Positions 17,870-27,289 of a DNA stretch of 64,000 nt are shown piece by piece. The DNA comes from Alteriqipengyuania lutimaris. GTDB lineage: Bacteria; Pseudomonadota; Alphaproteobacteria; Sphingomonadales; Sphingomonadaceae. The stretch spans positions 2,330,501-2,394,500 of the forward strand of contig NZ_QRBB01000001.1 in assembly GCF_003363135.1 (NCBI RefSeq). The letters are read 5' to 3'. A program made the position numbers and the translations under genes. Each line of letters opens with the position of its first letter. The first letter of the stretch is position 1. The notes under the pieces are model-generated. The model searched no databases and was not told where the DNA came from. It was given only the letters and a program-made list of their open reading frames with translations.

Positions 17870-19171
17870 ATGATGCGATCGGCACTGGCTTTGCTGACGG
17901 TGGTTTTTCTTGCGAGCGGGGCAAATGCGCAGGAGGTCGGCGCGCTCGTCACCAATAATACCGGCGACACCGCGTGGGTCCTCGCTGCATCGGCGCTGGT
18001 GCTGATGATGACGCTGCCGGGTCTCGTGCTGCTTTACGGCGGGCTCGTGCGGTCTAAGAACGTGCTCTCGGTCGCGCTGCAGACCGGCGCGGTCGCCAGT
18101 ATCGTATCGGTTCTGTGGATCGTTGTGGGCTACACGCTCGCTTTCGGCGACGTCGGCAATGGCTGGTTCGGCAACGGGCGCGCCTGGATGCTGATCGAAC
18201 TGACCAACTTGCGCGGCGGAACCACCGTGCCCGAAAGCACCTTCGTGCTGTTCCAGATGACCTTTGCCATGATTGCGCCCGCGCTGATGATCGGCGCATG
18301 GGTCGACCGCGCCCGGTTCAGCTGGGTCGTGATCTTTTGCGCCCTGTGGAGCGTCGCAGTCTACGCACCGGTCGCGCACTGGATCTGGGGCGGCGGCTGG
18401 CTAGCGAGCAGCTTCGGCACGGCGGACTTCGCAGGCGGCCTCGTGGTTCACACCACTGCGGGCGTTTCCGCACTCGTCGTTGCGGTCATGATGGGCCGGC
18501 GCCGGGGCTTTCCCGACAAGCCGCTGATCCCGCACGCTCCGGCCCTGACGATGGTCGGTGCGGCGCTGCTGTGGGTCGGATGGTTCGGCTTGACCGGCGG
18601 ATCGGCGATGGCGGCGACCGACGATGCGTCGAGCGCGATCATCAACACGCATGTCGCGGCCAGCGTCGCGGCGCTCGTCTGGCTGCTGATCGAGCGGATC
18701 AATTTCGGTAAGCCGACCGCGATCGGCTGGGCCACCGGCGCTGTCGCGGGGCTGGCGACGATCACGCCCGCAGCAGGCTACATCTCGCCCGGAGCCGCGA
18801 TCCTGTTCGGTGCGCTGGCGGCAGTGGTCTGTCACTTCGCGGTCCTTCAGGTGCGCAGGTGGGGCATCGACGATTCGCTCGACGTCTTCGCGGTGCACGG
18901 CGTCGGCGGCATCCTGGGCTCCCTCCTGCTGGGCCTGTTCATGTCGTCAGCGCTTGGCGGCACGGGTTATCCGGAAGGGGTGACGCCTGCCGGGCAGCTG
19001 GGTGCGCAGGCGCTGGGCGTAGCTGCAGTCGCGCTCTGGAGCGCAGTACTGACCGGGATCCTCGCGCTGGCGATCAACATCTTCTCCCCCATGCGGGTGA
19101 AAAAGAAGCACGAGATGGAAGGCCTCGACATCTCCAGCCACGGCGAGCGCGGCTGGCATTTCACCGACTAG
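17870..19171 (+). CDS. amt: Ammonium transporter (Amt family)
   Basis: Inner-membrane ammonium channel of 433 residues. It begins with a cleavable-looking signal (MMRSALALLTVVFLASGANAQ), as in AmtB, then about eleven helices. The twin histidines of the pore are His194 (GGLVVHTTAG) and His343 (FAVHGVGGILG), and LLYGGLVRSKNVLSV is the conserved early motif. A second in-frame ATG directly follows the first; a GTG 18 bases upstream is less likely. No glnK gene adjoins it, unlike the usual glnK-amtB pair. The last four bases overlap the convergent hydrolase gene. Confidence 0.94.
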   Translation: MMRSALALLTVVFLASGANAQEVGALVTNNTGDTAWVLAASALVLMMTLPGLVLLYGGLVRSKNVLSVALQTGAVASIVSVLWIVVGYTLAFGDVGNGWFGNGRAWMLIELTNLRGGTTVPESTFVLFQMTFAMIAPALMIGAWVDRARFSWVVIFCALWSVAVYAPVAHWIWGGGWLASSFGTADFAGGLVVHTTAGVSALVVAVMMGRRRGFPDKPLIPHAPALTMVGAALLWVGWFGLTGGSAMAATDDASSAIINTHVAASVAALVWLLIERINFGKPTAIGWATGAVAGLATITPAAGYISPGAAILFGALAAVVCHFAVLQVRRWGIDDSLDVFAVHGVGGILGSLLLGLFMSSALGGTGYPEGVTPAGQLGAQALGVAAVALWSAVLTGILALAINIFSPMRVKKKHEMEGLDISSHGERGWHFTD

Positions 19172-19902
19172 CTGCCGCCGCGAGGGGAATTCTCGCCGGT
19201 TTCCTCGTCGAGAATCGCGATCACCCGGCCGATCGAGGCGCGGCTGGCGGAAAATTCGAAATGCCGTTCGGGCACTTCGATCGCACGGTCGCACTCGCCC
19301 TCCTCCCCGCGCGAGCAGGCAGGTGCCACGACGCCATCCGCAGGCGACCAGATCGCGATGGTGCGCACCGGCGGCTTCTGGCGCGGATCGTCCGGCAGGG
19401 GCGGATCGTCGACCGTATGATCGTTGATCGCTTCATAGACGCGCCAGGCATTGTTCGCACGCCGGTCGCCCGAAAAGGGCGTGCCCAGCGTCATCACAAG
19501 CGCGACCTGTTCGGGATGGCGCTGCGCCAGAACGCGGGCGTAGAGGCCGCCGAGGCTGATCCCGACCAGCGCCACCTTCCGGCCCGTCTCGCGATAAATC
19601 TCGTCGAGCCGCGCCTCGGCGCGCGCGAAGATCTCCGGCGTCACTCCCGTGACAACACCCAACTGTGCGGGAAAGGCATCATAGCCCGAGGCGATCAGCG
19701 TGCGCCGCATCAGCGAGGTCGCCGGATCGCTCGAGAGGATACCCGGCAGCACGAGGACGGGCGGCCGTTCTTGATCGGATTTGGGCTGCCCATCGATCCG
19801 CACCCGCCGGATCGGGCTCGACCAGATCTTCGGCAGATTCGGCAATTCGCGCAGCCACGAGCCGAAGGACGGAGCCTGATGGTCGTCCTTTGGCTGGGGC
19901 AT
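19168..19902 (-). CDS. Alpha/beta hydrolase (lipase-like)
   Basis: A 244-residue serine hydrolase with the nucleophile elbow GISLGG (Ser116) after the strand GRKVALV, and an oxyanion segment VLVLPGILSSD. The likely acid is the Asp in SPADGVV and the His lies in ERHFEFSASR. The fold resembles PGAP1/triacylglycerol-lipase-like proteins found with lipid genes. There is no signal peptide. It starts four bases after the flavoprotein gene upstream and is probably in its operon. Substrate unknown. Confidence 0.8.
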   Translation of the reverse strand: MPQPKDDHQAPSFGSWLRELPNLPKIWSSPIRRVRIDGQPKSDQERPPVLVLPGILSSDPATSLMRRTLIASGYDAFPAQLGVVTGVTPEIFARAEARLDEIYRETGRKVALVGISLGGLYARVLAQRHPEQVALVMTLGTPFSGDRRANNAWRVYEAINDHTVDDPPLPDDPRQKPPVRTIAIWSPADGVVAPACSRGEEGECDRAIEVPERHFEFSASRASIGRVIAILDEETGENSPRGGS

Positions 19903-19906
19903 GCGA

Positions 19907-21313
19907 TCAGTCTCCGGTCAGAATCCTATCGACCAACTGCTTCACCGACGGGGTGAAGTTGTTCGAATAGAACGGGTCGGACTTGAACCTATACGCAGCA
20001 TGGCCTGCGAACATCAGGTTTTCGTCGACCGGCCCACCATGGGCGATATCCTGCAAAGTCTTCTGGATGCAGAAGCTGCGCGGATCGGCAAGGCGACCGG
20101 TCGTGTAATCGTCGTGGTCCTTCCAGCTCGAAAACTGGCAGTGGCTGAGGCAGCCCATGCAATCCTGCTGGTCCTTGCGGATGGTGTCGCGGCTGTCGGG
20201 CGTCACGAAAACCGCCGTGCCGTCTGGCGTCTTGAGCGCTTCGGTAAAGCCTTGCGCCATCCATTCGCGCGCCTTGGGCTTGTCCTCGGGCTTGACCCAG
20301 AAATTGCGCGCCTTGCCTTCGTCCGCCAGAGGCTCGGTGCCGTCTTCCTCGCCCTTCTTGAAGATCGGGATCTGCCGTTCGGAGCGGTGCATCAGGTCGT
20401 ACAGGAAGTCGTTCTTCACCGCGCTGGAATAGAAGCCCGTGGGGGAGAACTTGTGCAGCAACACGTCGCCTTCCTCGATCTCGCGCAGCGCGTCCTTCCA
20501 CTCCTGCGGGATCGGGCTTTCCTCGGTCAGGAGGGGCCGCGTGCCGAACTGGAAGGCGATCTGGCCGAGCTCTTCGTTGTCGATCCAGTTTTCCCATTCG
20601 CGCAGGTACCACACGCCGCCCGCCATCACGATCGGCACGCTTTCGGAAACGCCTTCCTTGCGCATGGTGGCGCGCAGGTCCTTGACGCGCGGATAGGGAT
20701 CCTGCGGCTCGCGCGGATTCTCGGCATTGGACAGGCCATTGTGGCCGCCAGCCAGCCACGGGTCTTCGTAGACCACCGCCGCCATCAGTTCGGGCACCTT
20801 GGAATAGCTGCGCTTCCACAGCGCGCGAAATGCGCGGGCGGAGCTGATGATCGGCAGGTAGCTGACGTTGTAGTGCTCCGCGATCTCGGCCAGCTTGTAA
20901 GGCATCCCTGCGCCGCAGGTGACGCCGGTCACCAGGCCGCGCGTCTTTTCGAGCACGCCTTCGAGCACGGCCTGCGCCCCGCCCATTTCCCACAGCACGT
21001 TGATGTTGATCGCGCCGTTTCCGCCCGCGATCTCGTGCGCCCGCTGAACCTGCGCCACCGCGCCATCGATGGCGTATCCGATCAGCTGCTCGTGCCGTTC
21101 CTTGCGGGTCAGCGCGTCGTAGACCTGGGGGACGATCTTGCCGTCGGCGTCGTAGCTGTCGGCATTGACCGCCGATACCGTGCCGATGCCGCCCGCCGCC
21201 GCCCATGCGCCCGAGCTCGCATGATTGGTCGCCGAAACGCCCTTTCCGCCTTCGATCAGGGGCCACACTTCGCGACCGCCATATTCGATCGGCCGCAGTC
21301 CTTTGAATGCCAT
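19907..21313 (-). CDS. Nitronate monooxygenase-like FMN protein with C-terminal Cys motif
   Basis: TIM-barrel flavin oxidoreductase of the nitronate monooxygenase / 2-nitropropane dioxygenase superfamily, 468 residues. The N-terminal part has GGKGVSATNHASSGAWAAAG, VTCGAGMPYKL, VVYEDPWLAGGHNG and PIVMAGGVWY, the phosphate-binding GG of the barrel, then FGTRPLLTEES. The last ~90 residues are extra and carry CMGCLSHC (Cys385, 388, 392) plus Cys415, which resembles an iron-sulfur or zinc site. It could be a distinct subfamily rather than a nitronate-oxidising enzyme. It precedes the hydrolase gene by four bases. Confidence 0.82.
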   Translation of the reverse strand: MAFKGLRPIEYGGREVWPLIEGGKGVSATNHASSGAWAAAGGIGTVSAVNADSYDADGKIVPQVYDALTRKERHEQLIGYAIDGAVAQVQRAHEIAGGNGAININVLWEMGGAQAVLEGVLEKTRGLVTGVTCGAGMPYKLAEIAEHYNVSYLPIISSARAFRALWKRSYSKVPELMAAVVYEDPWLAGGHNGLSNAENPREPQDPYPRVKDLRATMRKEGVSESVPIVMAGGVWYLREWENWIDNEELGQIAFQFGTRPLLTEESPIPQEWKDALREIEEGDVLLHKFSPTGFYSSAVKNDFLYDLMHRSERQIPIFKKGEEDGTEPLADEGKARNFWVKPEDKPKAREWMAQGFTEALKTPDGTAVFVTPDSRDTIRKDQQDCMGCLSHCQFSSWKDHDDYTTGRLADPRSFCIQKTLQDIAHGGPVDENLMFAGHAAYRFKSDPFYSNNFTPSVKQLVDRILTGD

Positions 21314-21343
21314 GAAACTTCCAGTTTGCTGAGGTACGAGCGC

Positions 21344-22102
21344 CTAGCCGGTCGCGATATTGCCTTCGGCGTTCGCGGCGCTCTCTTGCCCTGTACAGGG
21401 TGCGATTTCGTCAGGTTTCGGCCTTGTAGCGCCGCGACTGAATTGTGCAAAGTATCCCGACAGCTCGGGCGCCTGCTCGATCCGGTCGAGCCGGTAGCCG
21501 ACCCGCTCGAACTCGCAGGCAAGCAGCGCGGGCGCGATTCCGTGCCGGTCGGTCGGGCGGTCAATATCGACGACGATCACCTTGCCGTCTTCCTTCAGCG
21601 CCGGCCACAGGCGCCACAGGAAGGCATAGGGCTCCGCAACTTCGTGGTACATGTGCACCATGAAGACGCGGTCGAAACTTTCCAACGGCAGGTGCGGGTC
21701 ATCTCCGGCGCCGAGCGCAATCGAGACATTGTCGAGCCGCTCGCGCTCGACCCTGCGGCCAAGGCGTTCGAGGACCGAGCGATCGATGTCCTGTGCAAGG
21801 ACCCGCCCGCTCTCGCCCACCCGCTCCGCGAGGCGCACCGTGTAGTAACCCTCGCCAGCGCCGATATCGGCCACGGTCATGCCCGCGTCGATCGCCGCCA
21901 TGTCCATCACCAAGCGCGCCTCGCCCTGGCTGTCGCGCTTGGTTTCGGTGGAGAACTGGTTCGCGCCGAGTTCGGACACCGGGCGATCGGGTTCGGGGAA
22001 ATCGCGCGCGGTTTCGGGCCGGTCGCTCTCGTCCGCTGGCGGACTGCACGCGGCGAGGACCAGTGTCACACCCAGTAAGAGAGAGGATCCCGCCCGTTTC
22101 AT
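21344..22102 (-). CDS. Lipoprotein with SAM-dependent methyltransferase fold
   Basis: A 252-residue protein starting MKRAGSSLLLGVTLVLAACS, a lipoprotein signal with Cys19. After a ~35-residue linker comes a class I methyltransferase fold: motif I VADIGAGEGYYTVRLAERV (residues ~78-96), motif II around GRVLAQDID, then VSIALGAGDDPHLPLESFDRVFMVHMYHEV and the KEDGKVIVVDID strand. Exported methyltransferase-like lipoproteins are seen in proteobacteria, although S-adenosylmethionine is not expected outside the cytoplasm. It stands alone between the flavoprotein gene and prfB. Confidence 0.85.
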   Translation of the reverse strand: MKRAGSSLLLGVTLVLAACSPPADESDRPETARDFPEPDRPVSELGANQFSTETKRDSQGEARLVMDMAAIDAGMTVADIGAGEGYYTVRLAERVGESGRVLAQDIDRSVLERLGRRVERERLDNVSIALGAGDDPHLPLESFDRVFMVHMYHEVAEPYAFLWRLWPALKEDGKVIVVDIDRPTDRHGIAPALLACEFERVGYRLDRIEQAPELSGYFAQFSRGATRPKPDEIAPCTGQESAANAEGNIATG

Positions 22103-22154
22103 GCTGGCCGCCACTTAGCCGCGCAACCTGCAATTGGCAAAGCGGCTTTTCCGT

Positions 22155-23282
22155 CTATTCGACGTCTTCGACCTGGACCGCTTCGCCCGTTACCCGCTGC
22201 GCAAGCGCGGCGGAGATGAAGGGATCGATCGCGCCGTCGAGCACGTCGCCCGGGGCGGTCGAGGTTTCGCCCGTGCGCAGGTCCTTCACCATCTGGTAGG
22301 GCTGGAGGACATAGCTGCGAATCTGGTGGCCCCAGCCGATCTCGGTCTTCTCGGCATATTCGCCCGATGCCGCGGCCTCGCGCTCCGCCATCTCGCGTTC
22401 GAACAGGCGCGCTTTCAGCATGTTCATCGCGGTCGCGCGGTTCTTGTGCTGGCTGCGGTCGTTCTGGCTGGCGACGACGATCCCGGTCGGCTGGTGGGTG
22501 ATGCGGACCGCGGAATCGGTCGTGTTGACGTGCTGCCCGCCCGCGCCCGAGGCGCGGTAGGTATCGATCTTCAAATCGCTTTCGACGATCTCGATCTCGA
22601 TATCGTCGTCGATCACCGGATAGACCCAGACCGAGCTGAACGAAGTGTGCCGCCGTGCCGAGCTGTCGTAGGGGCTGATCCGCACCAGGCGGTGCACGCC
22701 GCTCTCGGTCTTGGCGTAACCATAGGCGTTCTCGCCCTTGATCAGCAGCGTCGCCGACTTGATCCCTGCGGCCTCGCCCGCCTGGTATTCGACCGTCTCG
22801 ACCTTGAACCCGCGCTTTTCCGCCCAGCGGGCGTACATCCGCATGAGCATTTCGGCCCAGTCCTGGCTCTCGGTGCCGCCGGCGCCCGCGTGGACTTCGA
22901 GATAGGCATCGTTGGCATCCGCCTCGCCCGAAAGGAGCGCCTGAACCTTGTCCGCATCGGCTCGGGCCGCCAGCTTTTCGAGACTGGCGAGTCCTTCGTT
23001 GATCGTATCGTCGTCGCCCTCGGCCTCGCCCAGTTCGATGAATTCGATTGCATCGGCCATCTCGGCCGAGATCGTGTTGACCGTGCCGATCGCGCTTTCG
23101 AGCCGCTTCTGTTCGCGCATGATCGCCTGCGCCTGCTTGGGATCGTCCCACAGGGTCGGGTCCTCGACCCGGGCGTTCAGCTCGTCGAGCTCGCGCAGCG
23201 CGCGCTCCCAGTCGAGCGACTGGCGCACCAGCGCCAGCGCAGCTTCGATCCGGTCGATATGGGCCTGCCCTTCGGCACGCAT
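22155..23282 (-). CDS. prfB: Peptide chain release factor 2
   Basis: Terminates translation at UGA and UAA codons. The 375-residue protein has GGQ (residues 248-250, [18 protein letters not shown]), which acts at the peptidyl-transferase centre. The stop-recognition tripeptide position reads SPY (203-205) where E. coli RF2 has SPF. The reading frame is continuous from the ATG ([19 protein letters not shown]), so the programmed +1 frameshift found in many prfB genes is absent. It lies 101 bases downstream of mrcA in the same direction. Confidence 0.95.
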   Translation of the reverse strand: MRAEGQAHIDRIEAALALVRQSLDWERALRELDELNARVEDPTLWDDPKQAQAIMREQKRLESAIGTVNTISAEMADAIEFIELGEAEGDDDTINEGLASLEKLAARADADKVQALLSGEADANDAYLEVHAGAGGTESQDWAEMLMRMYARWAEKRGFKVETVEYQAGEAAGIKSATLLIKGENAYGYAKTESGVHRLVRISPYDSSARRHTSFSSVWVYPVIDDDIEIEIVESDLKIDTYRASGAGGQHVNTTDSAVRITHQPTGIVVASQNDRSQHKNRATAMNMLKARLFEREMAEREAAASGEYAEKTEIGWGHQIRSYVLQPYQMVKDLRTGETSTAPGDVLDGAIDPFISAALAQRVTGEAVQVEDVE

Positions 23283-23383
23283 AGGCTGATCTCTTTCACA
23301 AATTCGGCAAGAAACAGGGCCGGAAGCGCTAGGCGCGCAGGCGCGGCAAAGCAAGCCGGGCGACTGCGCCCGGCACGCAGCGC

Positions 23384-25876
23384 CTAGTAGATACCGCCCT
23401 GTTCCTCGACGAAGTTTTCCGGCGGCTCCTCGCGTTCGACGACCTGGTTCGCGGCGTTCTGCGCCCGCCGCGCCCGGCGTACGAGGTCGAGCAGTTCCTG
23501 CCGCTGCGCCGCTATCTCCGACGCGCGGGTGGAGCGCGGCGGCTCGGTGTCGGGCTTGAACGCCTCCCAGATGATCGCCGCATTCTCGTCCGTCGTGGGC
23601 CATGCGTCGTAGACGCGTCCGCCCGTGCGGCGATCGATCCGGACCATGCGCACGCCCGCAGGCGCAACCGGCGGGCTCGAACGCCAGCGATCGCGCGTGT
23701 CATCGATGAAGCTCTTCACGATCGGCGCGGCGATCGTGCCCCCTTGCGCATATCCGCCCATGTTGCGCGGCTGGTCGAAGCCCAGATAGGTGCCGACCAC
23801 CAGTTGCTGCGTACCGCCCACGAACCACACGTCCTTGGGGCCGGTGGTGGTGCCGGTCTTGCCGAACAGCGGCAGGCCCGTGCCGCGCAGCACCTTCGCG
23901 GTGCCCCGGGTGATCACGCCTTCCATGATATGCGTGATCTGGAAGGCGGTACGCGCGTCCATCGCCTGCCGCCCCATCGGGCCGAGGCGCGGCATGGCCG
24001 ACCCGTCGTATTCGGCCATGTTGCAACCTTCGCATGCGCGCTGGTCGGCGCGCCAGATCACCTTGCCGCGCCGGTCCTGAACATAATCGATCACGGTCGG
24101 ATCGTTGTAGCGGCCATGGTTGGCGAGCGTCGCGAAGGCATTGGTCATCTTCTCGACCGTGGTCTCGCCCGCGCCGAGCGCGAAGGCGATGTAGGGTTCG
24201 TAGGACCCGATCCCGACGCGTTCGTAGGTCTTGATGACGTTGGGCATGCCCGCATCGTTCGCGATGTTGGCGGTCATCACGTTCTGCGAATTCTCGAGCC
24301 CGTAGCGCAGCGTATAGGTGCCGGCACGCCCGCCGCGAACGCATTTCTGGCCAAGTTGGCGGCCCTGATAGGCACAGAAGCTGCTGTTATCGACCTGCGT
24401 GGCCGGGGTCATGCCCTGGTCCAGCCCGGTCGCATAGACGAAGGCCTTGACCGTGGAGCCCGGCTGACGATTGGCCTGCGTCGCGCGGTTGAAGCTTTCG
24501 AGGCGGCTGTCCCAGCCCCCCTGCATCGCCATGATGCGCCCCGTCTGCGGGTCTTCCACCACGATCCCGCCCGACGCCTCGGGGATGACCGCGAGCCGCC
24601 AGCTATTGCCCGAAGGACGCACCGCGACCACGTCGCCCGGCTGCAGCGAACCCGGCGCCCCAGTGAGCGTGGCGGTCTCGCCGTCGGAAAAGCCGATCGC
24701 ACCCGAGCCGGTGAAGACGGCCACGCGCCAGTCTTCGTAATTGATGCCGATATTGGCGCTCGCAAGCTGGCTGGTCAGATCGCCCTTGTCGGGATTGAGG
24801 GTCGCGACCGGGCCGCTCCACCCTCGTCCGCCGTGATAGCGCAGCATGCCCTCGCGCAGCGCATCGCGCGCGGCATCCTGGTATTCGAGGTCGAGCGAGG
24901 TGCGCACCCACAGGCCGCCGGCATAGACGCTGTTGGGCCCGTCGTCCGATGTTTCACCGAACCGGTCGAGCAACTGGCGGCGCACTTCCTCGATGAAATA
25001 GCCCGCGTCGGCATTGCGGATGTTCGACGCACCGGAGGTCAGGCCCAGGGGCTCGTTCTGTGCGGCACGAACAGCCTCGGGGGTCGCCCAGCCATTATCC
25101 TCCATCTGGCCGAGCACCCAGTTGCGGCGCGATATCGCCAGCTCCTCGTAACGCTCGCGGCCATAGCGTTCGGGCGCTTTGGGGAGGATCGCAAGGAACG
25201 CCATTTCGTGCAGGTCGAGGTCGCCGACATCCTTGTCGAAATAGGCACGCGCCGCCGCCTGCACGCCGAAGCTGCGCCGGCCGAGCGGAATTTCGTTGAG
25301 ATAGAGCGTCAGGATTTCCTGCTTGCTCAAAGTCTGTTCGATCCGCCGCGCGACGAGCATCTCGCGCAGCTTGCGCGTCACCGAATATTCGTCGCTCAGA
25401 AGCACGTTCTTGGCGACCTGCTGGGTGATCGTCGAGCCGCCCACCGCGCGTTCGTCGGTCCCTGCCTTGCGCGCATAGTCGAGCACCGCATTCGCGGTCC
25501 CGGTGATGTCGACGCCATTATGGCTCCAGAAGGTTTCATCTTCGGCGGAAAGGAAGGCGTTGATCAGCGGGGTCGGGAAATCGACGAAGTTGAGCTGCAC
25601 GCGGCGATCGCGCGCGTAGCTGCCCACGATTTCGCCATCCGCGCCGCGAACCACCGTGGGCAGCGGCGTCTCGTAATCCTGCAGTGCGGCCGCATCGGGC
25701 AAGTCGCGTCCGATCAGGAACCATGCGATCGCGATGAGCAGCAGGAAAGCGGCCGTGCCATAGACGATCCAGCGCACGGCCCAGTTGTCGCGCCAGGTCT
25801 TCCTGAACTGGGCGAAGGCGTCGGATCCATCGCGCTGGATCCGGTAGCGAATATGTTCGACGGAGATTTCGGTCAT
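23384..25876 (-). CDS. mrcA: Penicillin-binding protein 1A
   Basis: Bifunctional peptidoglycan synthase in the inner membrane, 830 residues. After a cytoplasmic start and one helix (about 35-55) comes the glycosyltransferase domain with [13 protein letters not shown] (catalytic Glu112) and [12 protein letters not shown]. The transpeptidase has STVK (Ser474, Lys477), SQN (530-532) and KTGT (673-676). A small CEGCNM loop lies between the last two motifs. The C-terminus is proline/arginine rich. It follows an amidase gene and precedes prfB, an order typical of sphingomonads. Confidence 0.96.
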   Translation of the reverse strand: MTEISVEHIRYRIQRDGSDAFAQFRKTWRDNWAVRWIVYGTAAFLLLIAIAWFLIGRDLPDAAALQDYETPLPTVVRGADGEIVGSYARDRRVQLNFVDFPTPLINAFLSAEDETFWSHNGVDITGTANAVLDYARKAGTDERAVGGSTITQQVAKNVLLSDEYSVTRKLREMLVARRIEQTLSKQEILTLYLNEIPLGRRSFGVQAAARAYFDKDVGDLDLHEMAFLAILPKAPERYGRERYEELAISRRNWVLGQMEDNGWATPEAVRAAQNEPLGLTSGASNIRNADAGYFIEEVRRQLLDRFGETSDDGPNSVYAGGLWVRTSLDLEYQDAARDALREGMLRYHGGRGWSGPVATLNPDKGDLTSQLASANIGINYEDWRVAVFTGSGAIGFSDGETATLTGAPGSLQPGDVVAVRPSGNSWRLAVIPEASGGIVVEDPQTGRIMAMQGGWDSRLESFNRATQANRQPGSTVKAFVYATGLDQGMTPATQVDNSSFCAYQGRQLGQKCVRGGRAGTYTLRYGLENSQNVMTANIANDAGMPNVIKTYERVGIGSYEPYIAFALGAGETTVEKMTNAFATLANHGRYNDPTVIDYVQDRRGKVIWRADQRACEGCNMAEYDGSAMPRLGPMGRQAMDARTAFQITHIMEGVITRGTAKVLRGTGLPLFGKTGTTTGPKDVWFVGGTQQLVVGTYLGFDQPRNMGGYAQGGTIAAPIVKSFIDDTRDRWRSSPPVAPAGVRMVRIDRRTGGRVYDAWPTTDENAAIIWEAFKPDTEPPRSTRASEIAAQRQELLDLVRRARRAQNAANQVVEREEPPENFVEEQGGIY

Positions 25877-25941
25877 GATGCGAGCGTGCCCTTAGCATGG
25901 CCTTTGCGCGGACTGCCATAACCAATGGTGAACATGACCGG

Positions 25942-26817
25942 TTAGGGGCGATCGCTGGACTGGCGGGCGAAGAACACGCGGATCGACTGTGCCACGAAAG
26001 CGGCAATCTCCTGGCGTCCCTCGGGCGAGGCGAGCTTTCCCGCATCCTCTTCATTGGTGAGGAAACCGACTTCGAAAAGGACCGCAGGCACATCGGGCGC
26101 GCGCAGCACCGCGAGCGCTGCGGAACGCTGCGCCTGCGAATGAAAGCGGTGCTCGCCCTGCCCTTCCCGCTCGATCAGCTGGCCGAACTCGCGGCTCGTT
26201 TCCTGCACGCGGCGCTGCGAAAGCTCCACCAAGATGTCGTTCACCGGATCGCTCTGGTTGCGCACGACCACTCCGTTGAGCAGGTCCGCGTTGTTTTCGC
26301 GGTTGGCGAAGCGTGCCGCCGCCTCGCTCGAGGCTTCGGTCGACAAGGTGTAGACGCTGGCGCCCGAAGCCGTGTCGATATCGCCCGCACTGTCGGCATG
26401 GATCGAGATGAACAGGTCGGCATTCATCCGGCGGGCGATCTCGGGCCGCTCCTGAAGCACGAGGAAGGTGTCGTCCTCGCGCGTCAGCGCTACGCGAATG
26501 CCGCCTTCCTCCAGCAGCCGGTCCTTCACCGCCAGCGCAAGGTCGAGCACCAGGTCCTTCTCCCGCCGACCGCCGGATACCGCGCCCGGGTCCTTCCCGC
26601 CATGGCCCGGATCGATCAGGACCAAAGGACGCGAATTGTCCGGCGGGCCGTAGATCGTGGGCAGGTCGATCGGCTGGCCGGCTTCGGGAAGGACCAGGCT
26701 GATGACATAGTCGCGGCCCAGGTGCGGCACGGGGATCGTCAGGCCGAAAGCGTATAATCCGCCCACCACAGCAACGGGCAGCAGGAAGATCGCCAGGATT
26801 TGAAAGAAGCGCGCCAT
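25942..26817 (-). CDS. N-acetylmuramoyl-L-alanine amidase (AmiC type)
   Basis: Zinc amidase that cuts the peptide from MurNAc in peptidoglycan. With the chosen start (MARFFQILAIFLLPVAVVGG) it has 291 residues, one N-terminal signal or anchor helix, and the Amidase_3 ligands His72 (IDPGHGGKDPGA), Glu86 (RREKDLV) and His140 (ISIHADS). The catalytic glutamate is Glu249 in AVLFEVGFLTNEED. An in-frame ATG 25 codons further upstream is possible, but it would put a basic segment before the helix. It is read divergently from rne and just ahead of mrcA. Confidence 0.9.
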   Translation of the reverse strand: MARFFQILAIFLLPVAVVGGLYAFGLTIPVPHLGRDYVISLVLPEAGQPIDLPTIYGPPDNSRPLVLIDPGHGGKDPGAVSGGRREKDLVLDLALAVKDRLLEEGGIRVALTREDDTFLVLQERPEIARRMNADLFISIHADSAGDIDTASGASVYTLSTEASSEAAARFANRENNADLLNGVVVRNQSDPVNDILVELSQRRVQETSREFGQLIEREGQGEHRFHSQAQRSAALAVLRAPDVPAVLFEVGFLTNEEDAGKLASPEGRQEIAAFVAQSIRVFFARQSSDRP

Positions 26818-27289
26818 CGCGCGGCGGCTTCTAAATTGCCGCGCGCCCCCAGCGCAATAGAGTTGCCGCGCCTTGCGCACGATGCTAGCCATAACGGGTC
26901 ACGAGGCGCGAGCCCCTTTACAAGGGTCGGATTTATCCCACCCGCTGGGCTGAAGCGATCGCGACGAACACACAGCCACTCGGGCCGAATGCCCGTGCGG
27001 TGTCCGAACATGATAACAGGTTGATGCGACCAATGCGCACTCCACGCCAACTCGAAACCGACGGGCCCTCCGGCCTGACGGGCGAGCGTTGGGCGAGGGC
27101 CAGAGAATTGGCAGACGCGCGCATGGTGGCAGACACATTCGCTTCCCGCAGGCCCCGCAAGCGGCCGGCGACGGATTTCCCATCCCGCTCAGGCCGCAGC
27201 GCCGGGCGACTTTTCATCACAGATAACGCGTTTCGCCGCGACCGGCCCCCAAGGCAGCTACGGTGCGCGAGGCGCGTGGAGACTTATAC
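26818..27289. promoter_or_regulatory. Divergent intergenic region between amidase and rne
   Basis: This is the longest non-coding stretch in the window, about 470 bases (397 if the longer amidase reading is used). It must hold the promoters for the amidase operon and for RNase E. The rne mRNA may have a long leader here, as expected if rne is autoregulated as in enterobacteria. I see a 5-bp CCCTT/AAGGG hairpin at 26914-26926 and a possible -10-like TATCAT on the minus strand near 27010, but nothing decisive. Small readings inside it look like chance. Confidence 0.4.

Noticed and set aside
19901-22078. A 725-residue plus-strand open frame opposite the flavoprotein and lipoprotein genes
   Set aside because: It covers two well-supported minus-strand genes and shows antisense composition, with no domain.
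22155-23282. A programmed frameshift in prfB
   Set aside because: The frame is open from the ATG through the whole first domain, and no in-frame UGA occurs in the first codons.
23744-25921. A 725-residue plus-strand open frame opposite mrcA
   Set aside because: The minus strand has all PBP1A catalytic motifs, so this is an antisense shadow.
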